Assembly (NCBI RefSeq): GCF_011064595.1
Contig: NZ_JAALJI010000013.1
Location: forward strand, 124,001 to 188,000
DNA length: 64,000 bases
DNA from: Paludisphaera soli
GTDB taxonomy: Bacteria > Planctomycetota > Planctomycetia > Isosphaerales > Isosphaeraceae
Direction: 5' to 3'
A program made the position numbers and the translations under genes. Of the stretch, positions 43,925-52,865 are shown in pieces (within the stretch, counting starts at the first letter, position 1; every line of letters starts with the position of its first letter). A model generated the notes under the pieces. That model had not been told where the DNA came from. It saw only the letters and a list, made by a program, of their open reading frames with translations, and searched no databases.

Positions 43925-45679
43925 TCAGGCGCCGATCCGTCGCTGGGGAAGGATGTAGCCCAGGGCCAGCAGCTTCTCCACGATCGCGTCGACGCACTCG
44001 GGGACGCCGAGCCGGGAGGTGTCGAGGGTCACCTCGGCGCCCTCCGGCGCCTCGTAAGGGGCGTCGACCCCGGTGAAGCTCATCCCCTTGCCGGCCCCGA
44101 CCGCGGCGCGGGCCTGGGCGTAGAGGCCCTTCACGTCGCGACGCTCGCAGACGTCGACGGGCGTCGAGCAATAGACCTCGACGAAGTTCCCTTTCGAGAG
44201 AGCCCTCGCCTCGTCGCGGACGGCCTTGTACGGGCTGATGACGGAGCAGAGCGTGGTCCCGCCGTGCTGGGCCACCAGCCCCGCCACGTAGCCGACGCGG
44301 CGGATGTTGGCGTCGCGATCTTCCTTGCTGAAGCCCAGGCCTTTCGACAGGTGGGTTCGGATCTCGTCGCCGTCGAGCAGCGAGCAGTTGCGGCCGTACT
44401 CGGCCAGCCGCTCGACCAGCGCGTGGGCGACGGTACTCTTGCCCGAACCGGAGAGGCCGGTGAACCAGATGGTCAGGCCCTGACGCGAGCGGGGGGGATT
44501 GGCCTCGTTGAGGATCTCGGCGACGGCCGGTCGGCTGAACCAGTCGGGGAGCAGCCGGCCCTTCGCGAGGTACTCGTCGCGGACCTGCGCGTCGGTGAGC
44601 GCGGCCGTCTCGACCCCCTCGGGCGCGGCGTCGACGTACTCGTACCGCCGCCGGCCAGGAAGGTAGACCATCGGTCGGGCGTCGACCAGGCCGACGCCCA
44701 ACTCGTCGGCGTACTCCGCCGTCGCCTCGCCGGGACTTGCGAGGTCGCGGCCGACGATCAGGTGCGAGCAGCCGAAGTTGCGACGGACGATCGCATGCAG
44801 GAGGGTCTCGCGGGGGCCGGCCACCCTCATCGAGAGCGGCAACAGGCTGAGGACCGGGCCCCCCGGCCCAGGGCCGTCGTCGAGCAGGGCGCGGTAGCAG
44901 CGGATGTGGGTGTAATGCTCCACGTCGCCCGGCCGGGCCACACCGACGACCGGATGGATCAGCAGCCCTCCGCCGATCTGTTCGGCGGCGCGCCGGGCCA
45001 TCTCCTCCTGGGCGCGATGCACCGGCTCGTCGGCATGGAGGGCGACGACCCGGGACCAGCCCAGGGACCGGAAGTGTTGGCGAAGCTTGGCGGGAGTGCG
45101 TCGCAGATCGACGAAGTCGTAGTGCGGCGGGGTGCGGACTACTTCGAGACGGCCGGCGGCGTAATGATTCGGGATCCGGCCGAGGTAGGCGACGGACGGG
45201 TGCTTCGCGTCGAGCGCGCCATAGACGTGCCGGGCCTCGGCTTCCTTGTCGGGCCGGAAGATCTCCTCGACGTGGAGGAACGCCAGCAGGTTGCCGTAAA
45301 CGTCGCGCAGCGCCAGGGTCCCGCCTTGGGCGACGCCCTCGCCCGGCGTGACCGGGAGGACCACCGGCAGCGGCCAGAAGGTGCCGTCCGCGAGACGTTG
45401 CTCCCGGACGACGCGTTCGTAGTCGGCCTTGCCGAGGAACCCCCGGAGCGGCGAGAAACCGCCGACCGCCAGAAGCTCCAGGTCGCAAACGCCGCGCTCG
45501 TCCAGGGTCACGCTGGGGTGATCCTTCGCTTCCGCCTTCATGGCGACGGCCCGGCCTTCCTCAACCACGAGGTCGACCAGGGCGCCTCCGTAAGGCGTGA
45601 TCAGGGCCCCATTCGACTCGTTCGCGGCGCTAATCGCGTGCCTCCCTTCGTCGGGCCGTTCCGGCGTCAGATCGTCCAT
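43925..45679 (-). CDS. Sat-CysC fusion: ATP-sulfurylase-like domain (motif degraded) plus APS kinase
   Basis: A 584-residue fusion. Residues about 20-390 are ATP-sulfurylase-like (ending around MVYLPGRRRYEYVDAAPEGV). The conserved nucleotide loop Q[T/S]RNPxHRAH is replaced by ALHADEPVHRAQ at 213-224, losing the Gln, Arg, Asn and last His; the GRDxAG block reads GRDLASPGE. Residues about 400-584 are an APS kinase with intact P-loop TGLSGSGKS (407-415) and the expected LLDGDEIRTHL. The start at 45679 overlaps rrf2 by 13 bases. A Ile (ATT) with GGGAGG six bases upstream at about 45634 is another possible start. The sulfurylase half may be inactive. Confidence 0.85.
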   Translation of the reverse strand: MDDLTPERPDEGRHAISAANESNGALITPYGGALVDLVVEEGRAVAMKAEAKDHPSVTLDERGVCDLELLAVGGFSPLRGFLGKADYERVVREQRLADGTFWPLPVVLPVTPGEGVAQGGTLALRDVYGNLLAFLHVEEIFRPDKEAEARHVYGALDAKHPSVAYLGRIPNHYAAGRLEVVRTPPHYDFVDLRRTPAKLRQHFRSLGWSRVVALHADEPVHRAQEEMARRAAEQIGGGLLIHPVVGVARPGDVEHYTHIRCYRALLDDGPGPGGPVLSLLPLSMRVAGPRETLLHAIVRRNFGCSHLIVGRDLASPGEATAEYADELGVGLVDARPMVYLPGRRRYEYVDAAPEGVETAALTDAQVRDEYLAKGRLLPDWFSRPAVAEILNEANPPRSRQGLTIWFTGLSGSGKSTVAHALVERLAEYGRNCSLLDGDEIRTHLSKGLGFSKEDRDANIRRVGYVAGLVAQHGGTTLCSVISPYKAVRDEARALSKGNFVEVYCSTPVDVCERRDVKGLYAQARAAVGAGKGMSFTGVDAPYEAPEGAEVTLDTSRLGVPECVDAIVEKLLALGYILPQRRIGA

Positions 45680-46086
45680 TCGTGCGGCGTGGCCTGGGCG
45701 ACCAGGGCGGCCACGGTGGTCCGGTCGAGGACCGCCCGCTCCGCCGCGCGGACCTGATCCCACAGGTGGTTCAAGATCTGGGCGGCGCGGCGGTTGGGGG
45801 CGGCGGTCTCGCGCGAGGCGTCGTCGGGGCCGTCGACGGCCGTCAGGACCTCGCGGATCGAGATGGCTTCGGGATGCCTCGCCAACTGGTATCCCCCGGC
45901 GGCCCCTCGCGTGCTGACGACCAGGCCCGCCCCCTTGAGGTGGAGCAGGATCTGGACCAGGTAGCGTTCCGGGATGCCGTGGGATTCCGAGATGTCGCGG
46001 ATCCGCAGCGGAGGCGCGTTGGGGCCCTGCTGGGCGAGGGCCAGAACGGCCAAACAGGCGTACTCGGCTTTGGCGGATACCTTCAT
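45667..46086 (-). CDS. Rrf2-family transcriptional regulator
   Basis: A 139-residue winged-helix regulator: KVSAKAEYACLAVLALAQQG, IRDISESHGIPERYLVQILL and KGAGLVVSTRGAAGGYQLAR are the family's recognition-helix region. Its one Cys is at residue 10 and the Fe-S cysteine triad of IscR/NsrR is absent, so it resembles the cluster-free CymR type that controls cysteine metabolism. It lies between cysH and sat-cysC in one minus-strand operon and overlaps the latter by 13 bases, which points to autoregulation of sulfate assimilation; that is inference. Confidence 0.9.
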   Translation of the reverse strand: MKVSAKAEYACLAVLALAQQGPNAPPLRIRDISESHGIPERYLVQILLHLKGAGLVVSTRGAAGGYQLARHPEAISIREVLTAVDGPDDASRETAAPNRRAAQILNHLWDQVRAAERAVLDRTTVAALVAQATPHEWTI

Positions 46087-46133
46087 CGGGCCCGGGACCT
46101 CGGTGCGGGGCGTCCGCCGCTCGACGCGACTCG

Positions 46134-46856
46134 TCAGAGCTGGCTGCTATCCAGCGAGTGCAGGCCGCACTCGGTTTTGGCCTGTCCGGCCCAACGACCG
46201 GCTCGCTCGTCTTCCCCCGCGCCCACGGCCTTCGTGCAGGGGAAGCAGCCGACCGAGGGATAGCCCTGGTCGTGCAGCGGGTTGTAGGGGATCTTGTTGG
46301 CCACGATGAACGCCCAGACGTCGCGGCGGGTCCACTTCAAGAGCGGGTTCACCTTCGCCAGGTCGAACTTGCCGTCCCAGCCGACGATCTTCGCCTGGGC
46401 TCGATGGGAAGACTGGTCGGCGCGAATGGCCGTGATCCAGGCCTCGTAGCCCTCCAGGGCGCGACGCAGCGGCACGATCTTGCGATCGTAGCAGCACTGG
46501 TCCGAGTTCCGGACGTACAACGGCCCGCCATGCTCTCGCTCGTACTCCGGGACCGACTTCTCGGCGCTCACCAGCTCGATTTCGATGCCGTACTTCTCCA
46601 TCAGCCGGTCCCGGACCGCCAGGGTCTCGGCGAACTGATAGCCCGTGTCGAGGTTGAAGATCCGGGTGGTGGCCCCGATCTGCGCGAGCATGTGGATCAG
46701 GATACACCCCTCCGGACCGAACGCCGTGGCCATCGTCAGCCGCGACCCGAAACGCTCGACCGCCCACCTCAGGATCTCCGTGGGGGAGGCCCCGGCAAGG
46801 GCGGCATTGGCTTCGGCAAGTTCTTCCGCAGAGAGCTTTTCCGTCACGGTGGCCAT
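46134..46856 (-). CDS. cysH: Phosphoadenylyl-sulfate/adenylyl-sulfate reductase, CysH
   Basis: A 240-residue reductase producing sulfite from activated sulfate with thioredoxin. The catalytic segment ECGLH is at 229-233. The cluster cysteines are paired CC at 121-122 (DQCCYDRK) plus C204/C207 (GCFPCTKA), the arrangement of the [4Fe-4S] APS-reductase type rather than the PAPS-specific, cluster-free enzymes. Other landmarks are TAFGPEGCILIHML and NLDTGYQFAET. It heads the operon cysH-rrf2-sat-cysC and has a recognisable promoter 40 bases upstream. Confidence 0.92.
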   Translation of the reverse strand: MATVTEKLSAEELAEANAALAGASPTEILRWAVERFGSRLTMATAFGPEGCILIHMLAQIGATTRIFNLDTGYQFAETLAVRDRLMEKYGIEIELVSAEKSVPEYEREHGGPLYVRNSDQCCYDRKIVPLRRALEGYEAWITAIRADQSSHRAQAKIVGWDGKFDLAKVNPLLKWTRRDVWAFIVANKIPYNPLHDQGYPSVGCFPCTKAVGAGEDERAGRWAGQAKTECGLHSLDSSQL

Positions 46857-46895
46857 GACTCGTCGGGACTCCGGGGGACCATGGGATCGCCCTCA

Positions 46896-46924
46896 ATGGT
46901 AAGTAACTTCGGTATCAAAGTCAA
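46896..46924 (-). promoter_or_regulatory. Sigma-70-type promoter of cysH
   Basis: On the minus strand a -35 element TTGACT (46919-46924) is separated by exactly 17 bases from a -10 element TACCAT (46896-46901). The spacer holds an AAGTTACTT palindrome (AAGT-T-ACTT read on this strand) that could be an Rrf2-family operator. About 35 bases of leader precede the cysH ATG. Confidence 0.7.
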
Positions 46925-47330
46925 CATTCGTCGCGAAGAGGCGGGCCGTCGCGACCGAACGGTGTGTCGTGGGGTGGATACTTGAAGGGCGGGAAGGGAC
47001 GATAGAATGATATGGTATCGCCGAGGCGATGTCTGCCTCCCCGCCCCGCGTTCGGGCCCTCCTCTCGCCCGAGCAAATTCTTTCTAACGAAGACGCGGAC
47101 CCGAAGGGTTGCCAGACCATCACGCCAGCCGGATCTTTCGGTTCTTCCTGGATAAATCGTCCTATCGGGGCTGTCGAAGTGTCGAGTCGGATAGATGGGG
47201 ATTGTGTCGAGGTCGGCATGAGGGCGGAGGGCCTGATGCTGGACCCGCGATCGGTTCGGAGTCGCGGACGCCGATGGCGGACGCCGACGCAGAACGGCGC
47301 AGCCTCCTTTTTTTCGAGAATGCCCGAGTC
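46925..47330. other. Region between cysH promoter and cydA
   Basis: About 400 bases upstream of cydA. A possible minor promoter for cydA is TTGAAG (46982) with TAGAAT (47003), but their spacing of 15 is short. A frame from 47029 to 47334 ends in an ATGA overlap with the cydA start; it has lower GC than its neighbours and no family match, so I do not call it a gene. Confidence 0.4.
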
Positions 47331-48665
47331 ATGACCAACCTGATGGCCGCTCGCCTCCAGATGGCGATGTCTCTCGGTTTCCACATCATCTTCGCCGCGA
47401 TCGGCATCGCGTTGCCGCTGATGATGGCGATCTCCGAGGCCTGCTGGCTCCGGACCGGCGATCCCGTCTACCGGGTCCTGGCTCAACGGTGGGCGAAGGG
47501 GGCGGCGATCCTCTTCGCCGTCGGCGCGGTCTCGGGGACCGTGCTCTCCTTCGAGCTGGGGCTGCTTTGGCCGGGCTTCATGAAGCTGGCCGGGCCGGTC
47601 GTCGGCGTCGGATTCGGGCTGGAGGGCTTCGCGTTCTTCACGGAGGCCATCTTCCTCGGGGTCTACCTGTACGGCTGGGATCGGATCCCGCCGCTGGCGC
47701 ACTGGCTCGCGGGGGCCGTCGTGGCGGCGAGCGGGGCTCTTTCGGGCGTGTTGGTCCTGACGGTCAACGCCTGGATGAATACGCCGGCCGGATTCCGGCT
47801 GGTCGACGGCCGGCCGGTCGACATCGATCCGTTCGCCGCCTTGACGAGCCCGGCCATGCTCGCCGAGGCGATCCACATGACCCTGGCGGCGTACGCGGCG
47901 ACGGGACTCCTCGTCGCGGGGGTGCACGCGATCCTCCTGATGAAGGATCGGGTGAACCCGTTCCATCGCCGGGCCCTCGGCATCGCCCTGATCGTCGGGG
48001 GGCTGGCCTCGTTGCTCCAGCCGTTGAGCGGCCATTACGCGGCGCACGTCGTCGCCGAGACCCAGCCGATCAAGCTCGCGGCGATGGAGGGCCAATTTAA
48101 GACGGAGCGCCGGGCCCCGCTGCGGATCGGCGGCCTCCCCGACCCCAGCACCGGCGAGACGCGCTTCGCCCTGGAGATCCCCGCCGGGCTCAGCATCCTG
48201 GCCTATAACGACCCGGACGCCGAGGTGAAGGGCCTTGAGGCGTTCCCGGCCCACGTCCGTCCGCCGGTCGTGGTGGTCCACATGGCCTTCCAGCTCATGG
48301 TGGCCTGCGGCATGGCGATGGCGGCCGTCTCGCTCTGGGCGGCCGTCTCGTGGTGGCTGACCCGACGACTGCCGACGGGGAGGGCCTTCCTCTGGGCCGC
48401 GGCCCTGGTCAGCCCGCTGGGGATGATCGCCATCGAGGCCGGCTGGACGGTGACGGAGGTCGGCCGTCAGCCGTGGATCATCCAGAACGTGATGCGGACG
48501 ACCGACGCCGTGACGTCCGTCCCTGGGCTCTGGATCTCGCTCTCCGCCTATACGGCCCTCTACGCCGGCCTCGGCGTCATCGTCGTCCTGCTGCTGCTGC
48601 ACCAGTTCCGCGTCAGCCCACGCGGCGACGAGCTGCAAGCGGCCTCGATCAAGGAAAACTCGTGA
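47331..48665 (+). CDS. cydA: Cytochrome bd-type quinol oxidase subunit I
   Basis: A 444-residue membrane subunit with about nine spans that carries hemes and oxidises quinol with oxygen as acceptor. Heme ligands match: His18 (LGFHIIF), His182 (EAIHMTLAAY) and Met323 (HMAFQLMVACG). GWTVTEVGRQPW near residue 390 is the family signature. The Q-loop is short, as in the cyanide-insensitive (CioA) type. The ATG at 47331 was chosen because upstream in-frame residues are not family-like. cydB follows with a one-base overlap. Confidence 0.94.
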   Translation: MTNLMAARLQMAMSLGFHIIFAAIGIALPLMMAISEACWLRTGDPVYRVLAQRWAKGAAILFAVGAVSGTVLSFELGLLWPGFMKLAGPVVGVGFGLEGFAFFTEAIFLGVYLYGWDRIPPLAHWLAGAVVAASGALSGVLVLTVNAWMNTPAGFRLVDGRPVDIDPFAALTSPAMLAEAIHMTLAAYAATGLLVAGVHAILLMKDRVNPFHRRALGIALIVGGLASLLQPLSGHYAAHVVAETQPIKLAAMEGQFKTERRAPLRIGGLPDPSTGETRFALEIPAGLSILAYNDPDAEVKGLEAFPAHVRPPVVVVHMAFQLMVACGMAMAAVSLWAAVSWWLTRRLPTGRAFLWAAALVSPLGMIAIEAGWTVTEVGRQPWIIQNVMRTTDAVTSVPGLWISLSAYTALYAGLGVIVVLLLLHQFRVSPRGDELQAASIKENS

Positions 48666-49729
48666 TGTCGCTCCTGACCTCGATGACCCCCGCCGAGGGG
48701 GTCGCCGCCGCGATGCTCGTCGCCCTGATCGCCTACGCCCTGCTGGGGGGCGCGGACTACGGGGCGGGAGTGTGGGACCTGCTCGCCCGCGGCCCACGTG
48801 CGGAGGCCCAGCGCGAACTCATCGCGCGGGCGATCGGTCCGGTCTGGGAGGCGAACCACGTGTGGCTGATCATCGTGATCGTGCTGCTGTTCACAGGCTT
48901 CCCGACGGCGTTCACGGCCGTGATGACCACGCTGCACGTCCCGCTCTCGCTCATGCTGATCGGCGTCGTGCTCCGGGGCTCGGCTTTCATCTTCCGGAGC
49001 TATGACGTCACCGAGGCGGCCAAGCGGCGCTGGAATCGATTCTTCTCGATCCCGAGCGTCGTGACCCCGGTGTTGCTGGGCGCGGTGATCGGCGCGATCG
49101 CCACGGGCGAGCCCGGCCGGGCGATGGAGGCGGGAGGGGCCGTCCCGCTGTTCGCGACGTGGCTGCGGCCGTTCCCGCTGGCGGTGGGGCTGTTCGCCCT
49201 CAACATCTTCGCCTACCTAGCCGCGGTCTACCTGACCCTGGAGACGTCGGACCACGACCTGCGGGAAGACTTCCGGAAGAAAGCCCTGGCCTCGGCGATC
49301 TTACTGGGGGGCGTGGCCTGGGTCGTCTACCTGCTGGCGAAGTCGGACGCGCCCCTGGTTTACGAGGGCCTGGGCCGTTCGTCGTGGGGCGCGCCGGTGC
49401 GTTACGCTACCGGTGCGTTTGCGATCCTGGCGATCGTAACGCTCTGGCGGCGTTGGTATGGGGCGGCCCGAATCGCGGCGATGCTGCAGACGGCCCTGAT
49501 CCTCTGGGGGGCGGCCACGAGCCAGTACCCGTACCTCGTCCCCCCCGGGATCGACCTGACGACCGGGGCCGCGCCGCCGATCGTCCACAAGCTGCTGCTG
49601 ATCGCGTTGGGATGCGGGTCGCTGATCCTCATCCCCTCGCTCGTCTATCTGTTCCGCGTCTTCAAGGGGCACACGTTCCGGGACGGTCGCGAGCCCCGAG
49701 AACAAACGGTCAGGCCGTCGTCGGCCTGA
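48665..49729 (+). CDS. cydB: Cytochrome bd-type quinol oxidase subunit II
   Basis: A 354-residue membrane subunit with about eight to nine spans. Family sequence includes YALLGGADYGAGVWDLLARG, AIGPVWEANHVWLIIVIVLL, FPTAFTAVMTTLHVPLSLML and GSAFIFRSYD. It starts with TGATG overlap directly at the cydA stop (ATG 48665; an in-frame GTG at 48662 is an alternative). The end overlaps the converging leuD gene by 20 bases. Confidence 0.94.
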   Translation: MSLLTSMTPAEGVAAAMLVALIAYALLGGADYGAGVWDLLARGPRAEAQRELIARAIGPVWEANHVWLIIVIVLLFTGFPTAFTAVMTTLHVPLSLMLIGVVLRGSAFIFRSYDVTEAAKRRWNRFFSIPSVVTPVLLGAVIGAIATGEPGRAMEAGGAVPLFATWLRPFPLAVGLFALNIFAYLAAVYLTLETSDHDLREDFRKKALASAILLGGVAWVVYLLAKSDAPLVYEGLGRSSWGAPVRYATGAFAILAIVTLWRRWYGAARIAAMLQTALILWGAATSQYPYLVPPGIDLTTGAAPPIVHKLLLIALGCGSLILIPSLVYLFRVFKGHTFRDGREPREQTVRPSSA

Positions 49730-50372
49730 TCCAGGCGGGGCTGGACTGCTCGTACCGGGCGATGTCGGTCTCGAGCAGGAGGGTCTCCGAGATCGAGTCG
49801 AGCCCCTGGAGCAGGCGCTCGCGGCGGGTCTCGGGGATGAAGAAGGGGACCTCGACGGTCGCCGCGCCGGCCGTGACGGTGATGGTCAGGGACCGGAGGT
49901 CGACGACGGCCTCGGCCCCGCCCGGACCGGCCAGCTCGACGATGCGATCCCAGTCGGCCTGGGGGACCTCGACGGCGAGCAGGCCGTTGTTGAGGGCGTT
50001 GCCTTCGAAGATGTCGGCGAAGCCCTCGTCCTTGCCGGGCGCGATGACGACGGCGTAGCCCGCCTGCGCGACCGCCCAGACGGCGTGCTCGCGGCTGGAG
50101 CCGCAGCCGAAGTTGCGGCCGACGACGAGGACCGAGGCCCCCTGGTTCTCGGGCCGGTTCAGCGGGAACGAGGGGTCGAGCGGGCCGTGCTTGTCGGGCT
50201 CGTCGATCGGCGGGGCACCGCCGGCGGCGTACCGCTTGTCGGCGAACAGCAGCTTGCCGTAGCCGACGCGCTCGATCCGCTTGAGGTAGCGGGCGGGGAT
50301 GATCAGGTCGGTGTTGACGTCGGTCCAGTCCAGGACGGCGACCTTGCCCCGATGGACGGTGAACGGGTTCAT
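49710..50372 (-). CDS. leuD: 3-isopropylmalate dehydratase small subunit
   Basis: A 220-residue swivel subunit working with LeuC in leucine synthesis to isomerise 2- and 3-isopropylmalate. Recognised by HRGKVAVLDWTDVNTDLIIP, LVVGRNFGCGSSREHAVWAV and FADIFEGNALNNGLLAVEVP. It lies downstream of leuC on the same strand, 61 bases away, so leuCD form an operon. Confidence 0.95.
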   Translation of the reverse strand: MNPFTVHRGKVAVLDWTDVNTDLIIPARYLKRIERVGYGKLLFADKRYAAGGAPPIDEPDKHGPLDPSFPLNRPENQGASVLVVGRNFGCGSSREHAVWAVAQAGYAVVIAPGKDEGFADIFEGNALNNGLLAVEVPQADWDRIVELAGPGGAEAVVDLRSLTITVTAGAATVEVPFFIPETRRERLLQGLDSISETLLLETDIARYEQSSPAWIRPTTA

Positions 50373-50433
50373 GGGATCTCGTCTCTCGTTCGTTCTTGCG
50401 TGGGTGTTTCGGGCCTGGCGAGGGGTCTTGGGC

Positions 50434-51840
50434 TCAGCGGTCGAGCAGCCGGCGGACGTCGGTGAAGCGGCCGGTGACGGCGGCGGCGGCGGCCATCGAC
50501 GGGCTGACGAGGTGCGTCCGCCCGCCGGGCCCCTGTCGACCCTCGAAGTTCCGGTTGCTGGTGCTGGCAGCCCGCTGGCCGGGCTGGAGCCGGTCCGGAT
50601 TCATCGCCAGGCACATGCTGCAGCCGGCCTGACGCCACTCGGCGCCGGCCTCCTCGAACACCCGGTCCAGCCCCTCGGCATGGGCCTGGCTGCGGACCTG
50701 CTCGCTCCCCGGCACGACCAGCGTGCGGACCCCCGGAGCGACCTTACGGCCCTTCATGACCTGCGCCGCGGCGCGGAGGTCCTCGATCCGACCGTTGGTG
50801 CACGAGCCGATGAAGACGACGTCGATCGGGATCTCCGACACCGGCGTGCCCGGGGTCAGCCCCATGTACTGGTAGGCCCTGCCGGCCTCCTCGCGGACCG
50901 AAGCCGGCAGCTCCTCCAGCGTCGGGATGCGGCCGTCGGCGTCGACGGTCATCGCCGGGTTCGTGCCCCAGGTGATCTGGGGGACGAGCTTCGAGGCGTC
51001 GATCGTGACGTGGGAGTCGAACTGAGCGTCGGGGTCGGTCGCCAGCGTCTTCCAGTCGGCGATGGCCGCGTCGAGCGCCGCGCCCTTGGGGGCGAAGGGG
51101 CGTTCGGTCTTCGTGAAGTACTCGAAGGTCACGTCGTCCGGGGCGATGAGGCCCGCGCGGGCGCCCCCCTCGATCGACATGTTGCAGACGGTCATCCGAC
51201 CCTCCATGGAGAGCGCGCGGATGGCCGGGCCGTAGTACTCGATCACGGTGCCGGTCCCGCCGGCGGTGCCGATCGCCCGGATGACTGCCAGGATGATGTC
51301 CTTCGGCTCCAGCCCGGGGGGGAGGACCCCGGTCACCTCGACACCCAGGGCGGCGGGCCGCTTGCCCTGCCAGAGGGTCTGGGTGGCGAGGACGTGCTCG
51401 ACCTCGCTGGTGCCGATGCCGAACGCCAGGGCGCCGAACGCGCCGTGGGTGCTGGTGTGGCTGTCGCCGCAGACGATCGTCGTGCCCGGCAGGGTGATGC
51501 CCAGTTCGGGGCCGATGACGTGGACGATCCCCTGCCGTCCGCTCTGGATGTCGTAGAAGTTGACGCCGGATTCGCGGGCGTTGGACCGCAGGGTCTCGAT
51601 CTGCCGCCGCGACAGCGGGTCGCCGATGTTGAGCTGGTCCTCGGTGGGGACGTTGTGGTCGATCGTGGCGAAGGTGAGGTCGGGACGGCGGACCTTCCGG
51701 CCGGCGAGGCGGAGGCCGTCGAAGGCCTGCGGGCTGGTCACTTCGTGGACCAGGTGGCGGTCGATGTAGAGGAGCGTCGCCTCGTTCGTGTTCGACAGGA
51801 CGTGGCGGTCCCAGACCTTCTGAAACAATGTCGCTGGCAT
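50434..51840 (-). CDS. leuC: 3-isopropylmalate dehydratase large subunit
   Basis: A 468-residue aconitase-family protein binding a [4Fe-4S] cluster. Family sequence includes [60 protein letters not shown] and [20 protein letters not shown], which hold the three cluster cysteines (C in GSCTN and CSMC). It is the first gene of leuCD. Confidence 0.95.
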   Translation of the reverse strand: MPATLFQKVWDRHVLSNTNEATLLYIDRHLVHEVTSPQAFDGLRLAGRKVRRPDLTFATIDHNVPTEDQLNIGDPLSRRQIETLRSNARESGVNFYDIQSGRQGIVHVIGPELGITLPGTTIVCGDSHTSTHGAFGALAFGIGTSEVEHVLATQTLWQGKRPAALGVEVTGVLPPGLEPKDIILAVIRAIGTAGGTGTVIEYYGPAIRALSMEGRMTVCNMSIEGGARAGLIAPDDVTFEYFTKTERPFAPKGAALDAAIADWKTLATDPDAQFDSHVTIDASKLVPQITWGTNPAMTVDADGRIPTLEELPASVREEAGRAYQYMGLTPGTPVSEIPIDVVFIGSCTNGRIEDLRAAAQVMKGRKVAPGVRTLVVPGSEQVRSQAHAEGLDRVFEEAGAEWRQAGCSMCLAMNPDRLQPGQRAASTSNRNFEGRQGPGGRTHLVSPSMAAAAAVTGRFTDVRRLLDR

Positions 51841-51926
51841 GCCCGAACCACCTCGGTAGCTTTTCGGATGAAGGGGGAGGGAGACGGAACAGAGGGACGG
51901 AGCCGGCGCGCGGCTTGAGGGTTCGC

Positions 51927-52865
51927 TCAGGCGCGGGCCATCTCGTCGGCGTGGTAGCTGGAGCGGACGAACGGCCCGCTGGCCACCTCGCGGAAGCCCA
52001 TGAGCCGGGCCAGCCGGCCCAGCTCGTCGAACTCGGCGGGGGGGAGATAACGCTCGGGCGGCAGGTGTCGCGGCGAGGGCTGGAGATACTGGCCGAGCGT
52101 CAGCAGGTCCACCCCGATCGAACGCAGGTCGGCCAGGGTGTCCAGCAGCTCGCCGGTGGTCTCGCCCAGGCCGAGCATAAAGCCGCTCTTGGTGAGGGTC
52201 CCCGGGCTCAGCTTCTTGGCGATTTCCAGCACGCGGAGGCTGACCTCATATTGGCTCTTGCGTCGGACGTGCTGCTGGAGCCGCGCGACCGTCTCCATGT
52301 TGTGGTTGAAGACCTCCGGCCTGGCCTCCAGCACGGTGGCCACCTGGTCCTCGCGGCCGTTGAAGTCGGGCGTGAGGACCTCGATCGTGGCCCCGGTGCG
52401 CTCGCGGACGGCCAGTATGCAGCGGCGGAAGTGGTCCGCGCCGCCGTCGGGCAGGTCGTCTCGGGTGACCGACGTGATGACGACGTGGCGGAGCTTCAGC
52501 CGGGCGCAGGCCTCGGCCACGCGCTCGGGCTCGTCGGCCGAGACGGCCTCGGGCTTGCCCCGCCTCACGGCGCAGAAGCCGCAGGGGCGGGTGCAGGTCT
52601 CGCCCAGGATCATGAACGTGGCGGTGCGGCGGCTCCAGCACTCGGAGCGGTTCGGGCACTTGCCCGACTCGCAGATCGTCTCCAGGCCGAGCTCGCCGAT
52701 CAGCTCCTGGGCGAAGTACATGCCGCCCCCGGAGGGGATCGGCCGCTTCAACCATTCGGGGAGCCGGCGCGGCTTGCGGTCGATCTCGAGCACCGGGGCG
52801 CCCGAGCCGCACGAGTTCGAATCCCGATCGTCCGGACGTTCATCCAGGACTGGGAGCGTAAGCAT
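51927..52865 (-). CDS. lipA: Lipoyl synthase
   Basis: A 312-residue radical-SAM enzyme that inserts two sulfurs into protein-bound octanoate. Both cluster motifs are intact: C65-x4-C70-x5-C76 ([12 protein letters not shown]) for the auxiliary cluster and C91-x3-C95-x2-C98 (CTRPCGFC) for the SAM cluster. The C-terminal RSSYHADEM is also present. It overlaps lipB by 26 bases, so the two are translated together. Confidence 0.96.
   Translation of the reverse strand: MLTLPVLDERPDDRDSNSCGSGAPVLEIDRKPRRLPEWLKRPIPSGGGMYFAQELIGELGLETICESGKCPNRSECWSRRTATFMILGETCTRPCGFCAVRRGKPEAVSADEPERVAEACARLKLRHVVITSVTRDDLPDGGADHFRRCILAVRERTGATIEVLTPDFNGREDQVATVLEARPEVFNHNMETVARLQQHVRRKSQYEVSLRVLEIAKKLSPGTLTKSGFMLGLGETTGELLDTLADLRSIGVDLLTLGQYLQPSPRHLPPERYLPPAEFDELGRLARLMGFREVASGPFVRSSYHADEMARA

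Noticed and set aside
52795-52830. GAGTTCGAATCCCG near 52804 resembling a tRNA T-arm
   Set aside because: The flanks do not pair and no cloverleaf can be formed. It is inside the coding N-terminus of lipA.
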